From the NCBI GenBank assembly GCA_963575745.1, contig CAUYUJ010005761.1:25001-57500 (forward strand): 32,500 nt of DNA, in the 5' to 3' direction. Origin of the DNA: Prorocentrum cordatum. Its lineage: Eukaryota > Sar > Dinophyceae > Prorocentrales > Prorocentraceae. Of this stretch, positions 9,732 through 19,238 are shown one piece after another. A program made the position numbers and the translations under genes. The notes under the pieces were generated by a model. It saw only the letters and a list, made by a program, of their open reading frames with translations, was not told the DNA's origin and ran no database searches. Position 1 is the stretch's first letter. The number at the start of each line of letters is the position of its first letter.

Positions 9732-11160
9732 TTTTTTGACAATCGTGTCCAGGGAAACCTGTTTTCTCCTGAATCCAGAAGAACGCACAACGTACAGATC
9801 CTGCTCAGCCCCTTGGATATCAAAAACTCGGCACAGCTCCAGCACAGTAAAATCCATCCACTGATCCCAAACGCGCATCGGCTCCTTGTCCCCCGTGTCC
9901 CCAGAGAGCCACGACCAGTTGTACATGACGGGCTCCCTTTCACACCCAGTGGGCTTCTGGGTCGGACATCGTTTCCAAACACATCGAACATGGATGGGAA
10001 TATTCAGCGAAACCCCCACGAGCGATATTTCCACAGGGGAGCGGGGCGAAACTGGAGCATCGTTCCAAACCTGCACCTTCTCAACGCACGAACAGGGCCC
10101 AGCCGATAACATAAAGTAGTCATACACCTGCCCCTTACCAGCAGCACAGGTCGTCGTCGAAGGAGCCACGATGGTAGCCCCTAGCTCAGCACACCAGGAG
10201 ATCAATCCCGAAGTCTGGGGCCCCATGCTAGCATCACAACCCAGGATCCAAGGCGCCGCGAGGCTCCCAAGAAACTTGCCAAGCCCCGCCAGGAGGCCCA
10301 CGTTGTCCCTGCTGACTCCCTGGGAGTGGTAGAAATACACGGACAGCCAAACACAACCTCCTGGAACAACACCGTTAACATGTCTAGCTATCACTCGACC
10401 CTGTGCTTCAGGTACGGACTTCAGACCCTCCAATGATACGGTGCACTGGTTGATGTGCGAGAGGCCTCCAGCCATCACACCAGCCGAAGTCTCTAATGCA
10501 CCAGTTCCTGTGGGTACTGCGGGGCAGAAGTCGATGTTGAGGCCCTTCGACCTCATCGAGCCTTTGAACTTAGCAATCTGAGCAGCCTCCAAGACTCTAG
10601 TCTCCTGCCCAGCCCAAAACTGGGGCCGCGGGCCCCTCGCGTCCTCCATACGCCAGTCCAGGATAGTTTCCCAAGACGCCCAGGAGTTGGCATTACAGGA
10701 GAAAAACACCCAGCAACTCCTCCTATCCCTGGCTTTCTTGCCCTTCCTGATCCTGGTGCGGCTCGGGGAGGGAGAAGCTCCAGCTGAGGACTTAGCCGAA
10801 TCTGACGGCAACCGCAGCGCGGCAGGTGCGGCAGTCGATGCATGTGCCGCAATCCCTGCTTCTCGCCGACAACACTGTGAGATAAGCAACGCACCGACCT
10901 GGCCACTGAGACGCTCCCCCGATTTAAGGCCTTGGCCACCCGCAGGGCTCGGGGGGTCTGCAGCAGCCAGGTCTGTCGACGAACGCGTCCACGCTGCTGT
11001 CGATCCTGACCTGGTCGTCAACCTCGACGACTCTGCAAACCTAGGATCGTGACGTGCATCCTGGAAGGCAAACTCTGTGCGCAATGCTGGTACTTGAAAC
11101 GCCAAGCCAGTCCAGTCCGCGTCAATGACCTTGTCCTCCAGGAACTCAGACGCAATACTA
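9732..11160 (-). CDS. Retrotransposon polyprotein: EEP (apurinic-type) endonuclease
   Basis: Open in one frame from 11489 to 9717. The first part (to about 10730) is Ser/Arg/Ala-rich and probably unstructured. The endonuclease starts near SCWVFFSCNANSW and shows GQETRV (Glu at 10604-10602), a VYFYHSQG strand, ILGCDASMG (about 10240, equivalent of the GDFN motif), YDYFMLS (about 10120) and PVSPRSPVE (about 10040). In typical LINE endonucleases the last motif is SDH or SPH; here Arg stands in place of the His, and Asp-Ala-Ser replaces Asp-Phe-Asn. The enzyme would nick the target to prime reverse transcription. The two substitutions may weaken it or may be lineage variants. It is joined to the upstream segment by a +1 shift at 11161-11163. 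Confidence 0.8.
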
Positions 11161-12265
11161 CCCACGCTTCTGTCTCTTGGCGGCAGCCGCCTGGAGCTGA
11201 GACTGTAGCTTGCGCCTTGCCTCTCTGAGATCCTCACGGGCTGCCTCGACTCCATCTCCCTCAGCGGCTGCCGCTCGCTCCTTAGCTTGCCGTAGAGCCT
11301 CGGCAGCCTCTTCGAAGGACTGCTCGTCTGCCTCGTCAATCTCCATGCCATTGTCATCATCATCACATGGCACAGCAGGAGGAGGAGCAACACCGTTGCG
11401 AGCAGCGACCGCTTGGGCCTCGAGCATGCCGAACAAGGCCTCGAGGTGCTTGGAGCCCTGCTCATCTCCTTTTCTGCGCGCGGAACCACTCACGAAACTC
11501 AGCCGAGGCCGACCCCAGCTGCTGCTCCTCCAGCTTGAGTACAGGCCCGTCCGACTTGGCCAGTGACCTGGCGAAGCACTCCTTGGCCTCCTGCTCGAGG
11601 GCTGCGACCTGCCGCTGCGCCTCCACCAGGGACTCCCTGGCGCACTTGAGGCGCTCCTCGAGCATCTTGCGCGCCTCCTCCACCTCCTTCGTGACCGTAG
11701 CCAGCTTGGTTTCGAGCGTGGTCGCCGTGGTCCGCGCCCTCTCAAGCCTGGTGGTGATGCTGTGCTGCTGGACATGTGCCGGCTTCGCGTCATCGATGGC
11801 CTTGTGAATTTTGGCAGCCATCTCTTCTGCCAGCAACCTGTCTTCCTGGTGGACTGAGTTGCGAGCCGCCCTCTGCCAATGCGCCAGACGCTCCTTGGCC
11901 TCCTTCTGGTCGTCGGGCGGGGACAGTCCACCTGCGCTGTCGCCCTCCAACCTCCACGGCGGGGGTGGCGAGGACGAAGTGTACGGTGCCGACTTCTTCT
12001 CGAGGCCCTCGAGGCGCCCCAAGATCTTCTTGAGCGTGGCGTCGAGCGGACTGCCCGAACTCCACTGCCCCTTCGGCTGCGAGCCCTTGTTGGCACCACC
12101 TGCGACCACCTGCTCATGGGCGGCCTTCGCACTCTTCTGGACCGATGGCGGCGCGGCCGCGCCGCAGGCACATTTGATGCGAAACGCCCAGTTGCCAGAG
12201 CGGTGGCACTTAGTGCAAGCCCACAGCGGCTTCCGCGGCCCCAAGAGGACATCTCTCGAGCCCAT
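11161..12265 (-). CDS. Retrotransposon polyprotein, N-terminal: zinc finger and coiled coil
   Basis: Starts at the first ATG after the spliced leader (12265-12263, context GTGTCCATGGG), 178 nt from the element's 5' end. An open frame extends further upstream but has no ATG. Residues about 14-34 hold WACTKC then NWAFRIKCACG, a CxxC-x11-CxC zinc finger resembling the RanBP2 type, likely binding RNA. Residues about 80-265 are charged and heptad-like (LEGLEKK, KEAKERLAHWQR, TLETKLATVTKEVEEARKMLEERL), a coiled coil as in ORF1 proteins of LINEs. The frame stops at 11462; one extra A in the run 11470-11473 accounts for it. The next frame goes on through a second helical stretch (SFEEAAEALRQAKERAAAAE) to a TAG at 11160-11158. 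It probably packages element RNA. Whether the TAG is a true end or another shift is unresolved. Confidence 0.75.
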
Positions 12266-12421
12266 GGACACAGCGCCGCCGAAGGGAAGGTGCCAGAACG
12301 CGTACTCACCCAGCCTGGGCAGGCACAGGGGGCGAGCACAGAAGAGAAAACTGAAAGCACGGGGGCCTTGAGCCGCCCCCTTGGCTGCGATCAAGCTCCA
12401 ACGACGGGAGCAGCGTTGGAA

Positions 12422-12443
12422 CTTGAGCCAAAATGGCTACGGC
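12422..12443 (-). other. Dinoflagellate spliced-leader sequence at the element's 5' end
   Basis: In minus orientation the 22 nt begin GCCGTAGCCA and end TTTTGGCTCAAG, a perfect match to the conserved dinoflagellate trans-spliced leader (first base D, here G). The leader starts exactly where the right target-site duplication ends. The next bases are TTCCAACG, not a GT donor, so this is not an SL RNA gene but a leader copied from a trans-spliced mRNA. Confidence 0.95.
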
Positions 12444-12459
12444 TCCCCCTCTGCACCTC
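12444..12459. repeat. Right target-site duplication (16 bp)
   Basis: TCCCCCTCTGCACCTC, identical to 5908-5923, directly beside the first base of the spliced leader. Removing 5924-12459 would restore the empty site, with the GGA microsatellite followed by GTCCCACC. Confidence 0.93.
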
Positions 12460-12619
12460 GTCCCACCTTGCACCTGCCATCCCTCCCCCTGCGGGCGGAC
12501 GGTTCCACCCCGAGGGCGCGCCTGAGCTGCGAGTCCCTCCTCCTGGCCGAGAAGATCACGGTGTAGTGCGTGGGCGACCTGGCACCGGGAGCGCTGCTGG
12601 CCCCGCCGACACCCTACGA

Positions 12620-12650
<31 letters not shown>

Positions 12651-13066
12651 CACGACGACGACGACGACGACGACGACGACGTCGTCATCACGACGACGAC
12701 AACGTCGACGACGACGACGCCGGCGACGGCGGCGGCGGCGGCCGCCGCCGCCGCCAGCGCGCCGTCTGCTGCTGGTTCCTCTGGTGCGCGCGTGCGGTCT
12801 GTGCTGCTCTTCGAAACGGAGGCCCAGAACGGCGAACTCTCTCAGGACCGGTTTCCCCAGTAGCGTCCACGAGGGGGTCCGCGAATCATGGGCCGAAGCA
12901 CGTGCGCGGGCCAGGGGGGGGGGCCCGGGGACGCCGTGAAAGCATGAAGTCTGGGGAGACATCATGGCCCCCGCCGTGAGATCCCCCCGATGTGTGACAG
13001 CAGTGAAAAACAAGACGCAATTCTATGCATGTGTATATATGATATACATCAACCTATCTAAATGTG
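12460..13066. repeat. GC-rich flank with GCC/GAC trinucleotide tracts
   Basis: A (GCCGAC)n, (GAC)n and (GGC)n stretch occupies about 12618-12760. The acidic and Arg-rich open frames across it come from the repeat. A G-run of ten lies near 12915. No gene is supported. Confidence 0.75.
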
Positions 13067-13091
13067 TATATATATATATATATATATATAC
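13067..13091. repeat. (TA)n dinucleotide tract
   Basis: About 12 TA units in a short AT-rich island (13020-13100) inside GC-rich DNA. Confidence 0.9.
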
Positions 13092-13337
13092 TGCATTTCT
13101 TCTGGCCCTGAGAGAGTTGGGACCCCTCGCCTGGGCTTGCGGCCGCCCTGAAGGCTGAGCCGATATGCTGTACTCTGAACAACAGACAAACGTTTGCTTG
13201 TTCTGGACGCGCCCGATTTCCCCTCGGGACCCATTTGCTTCACGAGGCAGCCTCGGCCCGGGCTCCGCGGCGCCCGCGGCGCCCGCGGCGCGTCCGCGCC
13301 GCGGGGCGCTCTGCGCGCAGAGCTCACCCCAAGGGGC

Positions 13338-13388
13338 CACCTCCTCCTCCTCCTTCTGCTCCTCCTTCTCCTCCTCCTCCTCCTGCGC
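13338..13388. repeat. CTC trinucleotide tract
   Basis: About 50 bp of CTC/CTT units. The flank 13092-13337 is GC-rich, with several GCGGCGCCCGC-type palindromic pieces near 13265-13310, and carries no recognised gene. Confidence 0.8.
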
Positions 13389-13499
13389 CGTTTTCCCTTC
13401 TCACTGCACGGGGGGTGTATGTGACCCTGTAAGTTGTGGGCGGTGCTTCAGGTGCTATCGCCGTCTTGTCACTGGCATCTCAAGTTTGGGGTTATTTAG

Positions 13500-13895
13500 G
13501 TGCATATCGTGAGTACTACTTCTTTTGCTTCACCTTATTGGTTGTATTGCGTCTCTGATGTGCAAAGGCGCGAGGCGGGTGGCGGAGGCGATGTTCTTTC
13601 GAGGATGCCCGATGACCATGTGGTGGTGTATCCCTGGCTCGCAACCTGGGCTGCCAACCTCTGTAATGGGCCTAATAGAATCAAATTCGCGCTTGTTAAG
13701 CAGTCGCCGCTCAGAGTGTGTATTCAATCTCATTGGTGGGCTCGTGGAATGTGTTGCGAGGAACATGAGCCTTTCGACAATATGGTGAAGTACGCGTTCC
13801 GTGGTTTCGTGCTTCGCTCGCTCCTTGGCAAGTTTGTGGTTTTCCTTGTGTTCCACTTCTTCAAGGGCAGGAATCACGTCTTCGAGCCCTTCTGA
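13500..13895 (+). CDS. Unrecognised ORF, 131 residues, possible transposon fragment
   Basis: An ATG-to-TGA frame in the one stretch of this area (13430-13920) that has balanced base composition and no repeats. The product has an aromatic/hydrophobic middle (VVVYPWLATWAANLCNG), a Cys pair WARGMCCEEHEPF and a very hydrophobic end (GKFVVFLVFHFFKGRN). RMPDDHVVVYPWLATWAA faintly recalls the end of the integrase core in LTR-element polyproteins of dinoflagellates (a His followed by a WL-x-WAA helix), but no further motif confirms it. A similar-sized open frame lies on the opposite strand (13919-13530), so the strand is not certain. It could be a decayed transposon piece or chance. Confidence 0.25.
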   Translation: MHIVSTTSFASPYWLYCVSDVQRREAGGGGDVLSRMPDDHVVVYPWLATWAANLCNGPNRIKFALVKQSPLRVCIQSHWWARGMCCEEHEPFDNMVKYAFRGFVLRSLLGKFVVFLVFHFFKGRNHVFEPF

Positions 13896-14094
13896 GTGGG
13901 GAGAGAGGTGGTAATTCAAAATAATTTCGCTACGCGAAGGCTGTAATCCCTGTAATCCCTCTCCTCCCTCTCCTGCCTCGCGCCCGCGAGGCCACAGCGG
14001 GGGGATGCCTCGGCGGCGTGTGCAGGCCCAGCGCGCTCGACGAGGCCGCCCGTCGGCGGCGCGCCGAACCCAGCTTCGAACATCGCGCGCTCAC
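13896..14094. other. GC-rich spacer
   Basis: GC-rich, with a tandem TGTAATCCC doublet near 13942-13960. No gene or signal is supported. Confidence 0.4.
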
Positions 14095-14232
14095 CCCCTC
14101 CTCCTCCTCCTCCTCCTCCTCCTCCTGCTCCTGCTCCTCCTCCTCCTCCTCCTCCTCCTCCTCCTCCTCCTCCTCCTCCTCCTCCTCCTCCTCCTCCTCC
14201 TCCTCCTCCTCCTCCTCCTCCTCCTCCTCCCC
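14095..14232. repeat. CTC trinucleotide tract
   Basis: About 138 bp of nearly uninterrupted (CTC)n with two CTG units near 14127. Poly-Leu, poly-Ser and poly-Glu frames across it are not genes. From 14233 to 14786 the DNA is GC-rich; open frames on both strands lack recognisable domains. Confidence 0.95.
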
Positions 14233-14786
14233 CCCGAGGTGAGGCCCAAGGAGCCGATCGCCCAGCCAGAGCAGTGGGACCCGAAGAGCTCCGACCCAGG
14301 CTACGACGCGCGGTTCTCTCCGCGCCCCCGCGTGCGGCCCGGGCTCGAGCTCGCAGCGGCGGGGAGGCAGCAGACGGTGTGCAGCAGTCGAGCGAGGAGG
14401 CGGAGCGCCAGAGACGCGCGCGCCGCATGCGACTGGCCCGTGGCGCTGGCTGGCGGAGTGTCCCTTCGGATCGCGGACGGCACGCCGAGGAGATCTTCGA
14501 GCAGGTTCTGGCTGGACACTTTCGAGCGTCGCGCCGTGCCCACACCACGCTCCCAATCACAAGAGCCCAGAGCAAACCTCGAACGACCCCGAGGACCGAG
14601 CCGCAAGTGCGGCGAACTTGTGAGCCGTTCTCGCCGCGCTCGGGAGCAACATGGGCCCACAAGGGTGCCATCTTCACCCCCCGCATGTTCGCCTGAGCAT
14701 CGCCATGCGGATGACTCTGTAAACCGTGAGTCCAATGTTGACATATCTGGAGGAAGAAAAACGACATAAACATACACTTTCGACTG

Positions 14787-14899
14787 TCCGCGCAGATTTC
14801 TTGGATCTGCGCTGGGCCCCCCTGGCGCGGAGCGCGCCAGGGGCGGCGCCGGAGGCGCCGCCAGGGCGCGCCAGCGCAGATCCAAGAAATCTGCGCGGA
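14787..14899. repeat. 113-bp T-shaped inverted repeat
   Basis: Perfect 29-bp outer arms at 14787-14815 and 14871-14899 (core CGCAGATTTCTTGGATCTGC and its complement). The 55-bp centre holds two perfect hairpins that touch each other: 14821-14841 (CCTGGCGCG, loop GAG, CGCGCCAGG) and 14842-14862 (GGCGGCGCC, loop GGA, GGCGCCGCC). The outer arm also contains an inner inverted repeat, CGCAGAT and ATCTGCG around a 7-nt loop. Folded, this gives a long stem topped by two short arms. No flanking target duplication is evident. It may be a miniature inverted-repeat element or a structured site. Confidence 0.9.
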
Positions 14900-16600
14900 G
14901 CGCCAAAACTTCAAAGGTCATGCCGTTGCTTACTCTTCGAGTCTCGGTTTCAAATCCGCCGGCGGGCCCGCCGCCGTTCTACCGCCGCTGGCCTCCGCCG
15001 AAGGCGCGAGACGCTAATTAGGGCACCGCTCTTGGCAGCCACGTCGAGGGCCCGACCCAGTGGCGCCGAATACAGTGGGGGCCCGACTACAAGAAGCCTT
15101 CCACAAGAAACCCAACCCTGAGACCCCAGGACGTCCATTGATTTTCGGTGTGGGAACGTCACGCTTTCCATGGCAAAACCACCTAAAGCCAAGAAACCCA
15201 GGGCACCCCAGAGGCAAGCAGGGTGTTTCTCGGCACGGGTCTCCACTTGATGGCAGGTTCGTGCCGTGACGACCCCAGCGTTGGTTTCAGGCACCGCATG
15301 GACCGTTCAAACTTGCAGGATCTGCGGCTTCTCGGCCGTCAGGTCGCTCCATATTGGCCGACTCTGGGCCAATTGCGGCGTTCCACCTGGAACGCTACTG
15401 GGGTCGCCGCCACGTCGAGACGGCGCGAACTTGCCGCACAACCCTCCCAACCTGATCCAGGGCACCTGACCTGGAGATTGTTTTTGATCATTTCTGGTAA
15501 CCGTAGTGCTTGGGCTAGGTGGGGCACGTCGGGGAAGGGGTGCGCTGCGATCGCCAGAGTATGCGCGCGACCACCAGCACGTGGGGGGGCCCAGCCCCCC
15601 CCATACGTATGATCACTATACCGTTAATTACCAAACGTGGGGGGTGGAGGAGTTTGGCCTGGGTAGGGAACGTTACGCGCCAGATGATAAAGATACAATC
15701 TCCTGACGCCGCCCCCACTGGCAATGTACCTGGCGCTCTGGAGCGTAACCTGACGCCAAATGATGAAGCTGATGCCACCCCGCCGGCACCCGTCCGACCC
15801 GCGCGGAGGCGGTCGTGGATGCCAACTGCTTCGCAGACACAGGCCGCTGTATGAGAGGCCAGGCCCCCCAAGGCGCACGCTCCACGCTGGCGCCTCTGGC
15901 TCCTGCACGAGGGGGAGCGGTGAGGGGCGGGGGGCCAGGAGGCCAATGTGCCCTGCGGGAGGCCGGGCGGGTCCCAGGCAAGGGGGGCGAAGGAAGGACG
16001 ACGACGAGCCACGACGACGAACGACCGAGCATCAGAGGGCCCTGGGACCAGAGGAGGCGTAGAGGGAGGCCACCCCAGGGCGGCCCCGGGCAGGCCCAGC
16101 CTTAAGGCCCGGGCAGGGCCGGGGCAGAGGCCCTGTACCCAGGGCGCCAGGGCAGCCCTGAGCAGAGCGGAGGGCGGAGGGGGGCAGGCCGGGGAGGGCC
16201 CTCGAGGCGGGAGGCCGAGGCCAGCGCGCCCGGGGGTGGCCAGGCAGGGGCGGCGCCGGCGAGCGACGGGGCTCGCACCCGAGCTCCAGGAACACGCGGC
16301 TGCGCAGCGAGCCCCCGGGCCGCCCGCTCCCCGGAGAAGGCCGGCTCCTCGAGCCCGGGCCCGCGAGGTGCCCGGCCACCTCGGGCGCGCCCGCTGGCGC
16401 CCCGCCGCGGGCAGAATCCATCCGACTCTGCGCGCCCTCTTCGCCCCGCGCGGGGCGCGGCGGGCGGCCATCTTTGCCGTCGCGCCCCCGCGCTGAGCCC
16501 CCTCTCTGGAGAAGGGGCAGCCGCTCTGGCCCGGGCCGCGGAGGCGCAGAGCACGATCTGCCTCCTTGGCGATCCCGCGGGTGGGCTGGGCAGGAGAGGG
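14900..16600. other. GC-rich DNA without a supported gene
   Basis: Long open frames occur on both strands but they overlap each other, are Arg/Pro/Ala/Gly-rich and show no domain. A G7C/GC7 inverted repeat with a CCA loop lies at 15583-15601. The stretch 15660-15775 contains two loosely similar copies of a CCAGATGATAAAGA/CCAAATGATGAAGC element. Nothing else is recognised. Confidence 0.4.
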
Positions 16601-16604
16601 AGGA

Positions 16605-16852
16605 TCGAGGAGGAGGAGGAGGAGGAGGAGGAGGAGGAGGAGGAGGAGGAGGAGGAAAAGGAGGAGGGGGAGGAGGAGGAGGAGGAGGAGGAGGGAGGAG
16701 GAGGAGGAGGAGGAGGAGGAGGAGGAGGAGGGAGGAAAGGATGGAGGAGGAGGGGAGGGAGGAGGAGGAGGAGGAGGAGGAGGAGGAGGAGGAGGAGGAG
16801 GAGGAGGAGGAGGAGGAGGAGAAGAAGACCGCGGAGGCGGAGGCGGAGGAGG
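16605..16852. repeat. GGA trinucleotide tract
   Basis: About 250 bp of (GGA)n with sparse A or G slips; purines are on the plus strand throughout. Frames are poly-Gly/Glu/Arg on plus and poly-Pro/Ser/Leu on minus. Confidence 0.95.
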
Positions 16853-17765
16853 AGGCAACCTGGGCTGCGTGGATCATCGACCGACCGACCGCGGGCAGCG
16901 TGCATCCAGCTCTCGCCCGGGGGCGGCCGCGCCGTGTGCACCCAGCCTGCCTGGCATCTCAGGACGTGTGCCTGCCGCTGCCGGCGACGCGCCGTTGTCG
17001 CGCGGCTGGTGCCCGGTGCCCGGGCACGAATTCGACACCCTGCGGCCGTGGCGGGGGGCGGCCCGAGGCTCACAGCCACCGCGTGCCCCCCGGCTGGCCC
17101 GCAGGTCTGCTCGCGCGGCGCACGGGAGGCGGCAAGCGCGCGCGGCCGTTGCTCTGCGCCTCCCTCCCCTCCCCGCCTCTCCTCTCGCTCCTCCCGCTCC
17201 TCTGCCGGGTGGGGCACTCCACCACACCGCCGCGCGGCCCCTGAAACAGGAAAGTATTCATACAGTGTGACGGCACGCACCCAGGCATCGGACGATCTGT
17301 TTCTTTGTTGAACAAAAACAGAAAGCAAATCTTAAATAAATCCGCAGCCCCATGGAGGTCCCGACTGCTTCTGGGTAGTTTGTCGTCCCAGCTTCATGCT
17401 TGATGGCCCCAGAACGTTCCCGAAAAACGGCCCCCGGAACCGAGATCGAGGAAGCGCACCCGGACTGGAGAAGCCACATCGTCGGAGGTCTGGGTTAAGA
17501 GCTCTCGCAAGAGTGCTTCATGGGCTGTGGCAGCCCTCGGAGGCGAAGCTCCTCCGCGGGGCGCGCAGAGCGTGCCCCGAGGTCACGCGCCTTTGAGCGT
17601 CGTTGAACAAGTCCCCATCCCCGCTGGCGTGGCCTTGGCCCCACTGGCAGACTTACCCACGTAGGTGGGGATATAGGATCCCGGGTCGAGGGTTCACAGG
17701 CGCCCCCCCGTATGGGATGGGCCCCAGGGTTCCACATCCCCCCCCCTCCCCCAGTTGGGAAGGGG
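16853..17765. other. GC-rich DNA without a supported gene
   Basis: No domain or RNA gene is recognised. The piece 17270-17420 is less GC-rich. Short G and C runs occur at 17704-17770. Confidence 0.4.
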
Positions 17766-17860
17766 GGGTGGACGACGACGCCGACGCCGATGCCGACGCC
17801 GAAGCCGACGACGACGACGACGACGATGATGACGACGACGCCGCCGCCGCCACCGAATGA
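17766..17860. repeat. GAC/GCC trinucleotide tract
   Basis: About 95 bp of (GACGCC)n and (GAC)n with GAT variants, the same unit type as at 12618-12740 and 27995-28906. Confidence 0.85.
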
Positions 17861-17861
17861 C

Positions 17862-18895
17862 GCCAGGTAGCCGAATCAAATGCGCGCCTCGCGCCTCGCG
17901 ATGAGCGGCGCGCGATTATCTTCGCGCCACGGCGCGCCCGCGACGCGCCCCTGGAGAAGGGCAGCCGCTCCGGCCCAGACCGCGACGCGCAAGCCGCGAG
18001 TACCCTCGCGCCCCCAGCGGGTGACCTAGAGGAGGGTGGTGTGGTGCTGAGATGCCAAGGCCCAGTGGGGATGGGGACATATTAGACGAGGCTGAGCCTT
18101 GGTGCGGCGGGGCCGCTGGCGCAGCCGCCGCCAGGAGCACCAGGCACGCCTCCGTGTTCACGAACTCCCGGCGGAAGGCGCCGTCTGGGGGGTCCGCCTC
18201 GGCGGGCCCGGCCGGGCCCCAGCAAAACTGGTCCTGGGGGGGGGGCAGAGGCCAGGCATGTCCGCGTCGCAAGGCGAACGAACATACACGACGGGCAATT
18301 GTTTTCGCCGCCTTCGGCCGCTGGGGGTCTTCGCCGGGCGCCAGAGCCGTCAAGACAGGGCTCGGGAGGAAGAGCCGGCCGGCCCTAGGCGAAACGGGTC
18401 AGACCTCTGGGGACCCCGCCTTGAGAAACTCAGGAAATCGGATGCCTGGGGAGGAGGGCGAGGAGAGGGGATGGGCCTCCGTAGCCTGAGGGCGAATTCT
18501 GGTGCCACCTGCGCACGGAGCGCAAGCCGAGCGGCACCTGTGACCCGCGTGGCAGATTTATATGTGTGGTAGCTGTCAAGAGAGAGACAGCATCCTTCGA
18601 TTTCTGAGAGGTGCGAGGGGGCTCCCAGGTGGCCCAGAAAGGCGAGCACGAGGGAAGGGCGTCCGATGTCTTGAGCTTCTCAGTGCGCCCCCCCCCCCCA
18701 GGGAGACCTGGCCCTCTTCACGCTCCCCGCGCGACCCTGCGGGGGGGAGCCCCTGTGCCCGCTCAGGCTGCGCCTCCCGACCCCCCCCCGCCCTGCCCCC
18801 TCGCCCTCCTGCCCCGCCCCATCCCCTCCCTCCCTCGCCCTCGTCCCCAGGCAGTCGGCGTCTTGAGCTTCCCAAGACGGCCCCCCTCCCGCAGG
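17862..18895. other. GC-rich DNA without a supported gene
   Basis: Pyrimidine-rich, with several C runs near 18690-18800. Overlapping Arg/Pro/Gly-rich frames on both strands have no recognisable domain. Confidence 0.4.
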
Positions 18896-18950
18896 GAAGG
18901 AGGAGGGGAGGAGAAGGGTGAGGAGAGGGGGAGGAGGGGGAGGGGGAGGA

Positions 18951-18982
<32 letters not shown>

Positions 18983-19238
18983 GAGGAGGAGGAGGAGGAG
19001 GAGGAGGAGGAGGAGGAGGAGGAGGAGGAGGAGGGAGGAGGAGGTGGAGAAGGAGGGAGAGAGGAGGAGGAGGAGGAGGGAGGAGGGGGGGGGGGGTGGG
19101 GGGGGAGGAGGAGGAGAGGACGAGGAGGAGGAGGAGGAGGAGGAGGAGGAGGAGGGGGAGGAGGAGGAGGAGGAGGGAGGAGGAGGAGGAGGAGGACGAG
19201 GAGGAAGAGGAGGAGGAGGACGAGGAGGGGGAGGGGGA
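18896..19238. repeat. GGA trinucleotide tract
   Basis: About 340 bp of (GGA)n broken by G runs (19086-19100) and GAC units, with purines on plus. It is the longest GGA tract in the window. Confidence 0.95.

Larger units (their letters stand above)
5924..12443 (-). mobile_element. Full-length non-LTR (LINE-like) retrotransposon headed by a spliced leader
   Basis: A 6,520-bp element in minus orientation. In element order it holds: spliced leader (12443-12422), short leader to an ATG at 12265, zinc finger and coiled coil, apurinic-type endonuclease (EEP), reverse transcriptase, a CCHC-like finger, RNase H, a Cys-rich C-terminus, a stop at 5990-5988, a 3' stem-loop and (GAACA)3. Perfect 16-bp duplications flank it. 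There are no LTRs. Read through five one-base shifts, the coding part is a single frame of about 2,090 codons with no other stop, which argues for a young insertion or for consensus errors. The first in-frame Met after 11158 is only inside the endonuclease domain, so one polyprotein is more likely than separate ORF1 and ORF2. The clade is not assigned; RNase H plus EEP suits the I/R1-like end of the LINE range. Confidence 0.93.

Noticed and set aside
12367-12389. A possible second, eroded spliced leader just inside the element (minus: GCAGCCA, then GGCTCAAG)
   Set aside because: Only the two ends match; the middle is AGGGGGC instead of TTTT and the spacing differs. The stretch reads in frame as Ala-Ala-Lys-Gly-Ala-Ala-Gln. 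Tandem leader relics are known in recycled genes, but the match here is too weak.
12422-12443. An SL RNA gene
   Set aside because: The leader is followed by TTCC, not a GT splice donor, and no Sm-like site or snRNA fold follows. It is a leader copied from an mRNA.
14787-14899. A viral terminal repeat, because of the T-shaped fold
   Set aside because: No replication or capsid genes of such viruses are nearby and the sequence itself is not recognised; only the geometry is similar.
15515-17328. Open frames of 280-450 codons on the minus strand across the GGA tract
   Set aside because: They owe their length to GC-rich composition and the trinucleotide tract, overlap other long frames and contain no recognisable domain.
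17640-17700. A tRNA-like B-box (GGGTCGAGGGTTC)
   Set aside because: No cloverleaf could be drawn around it and no A-box lies at the right distance.
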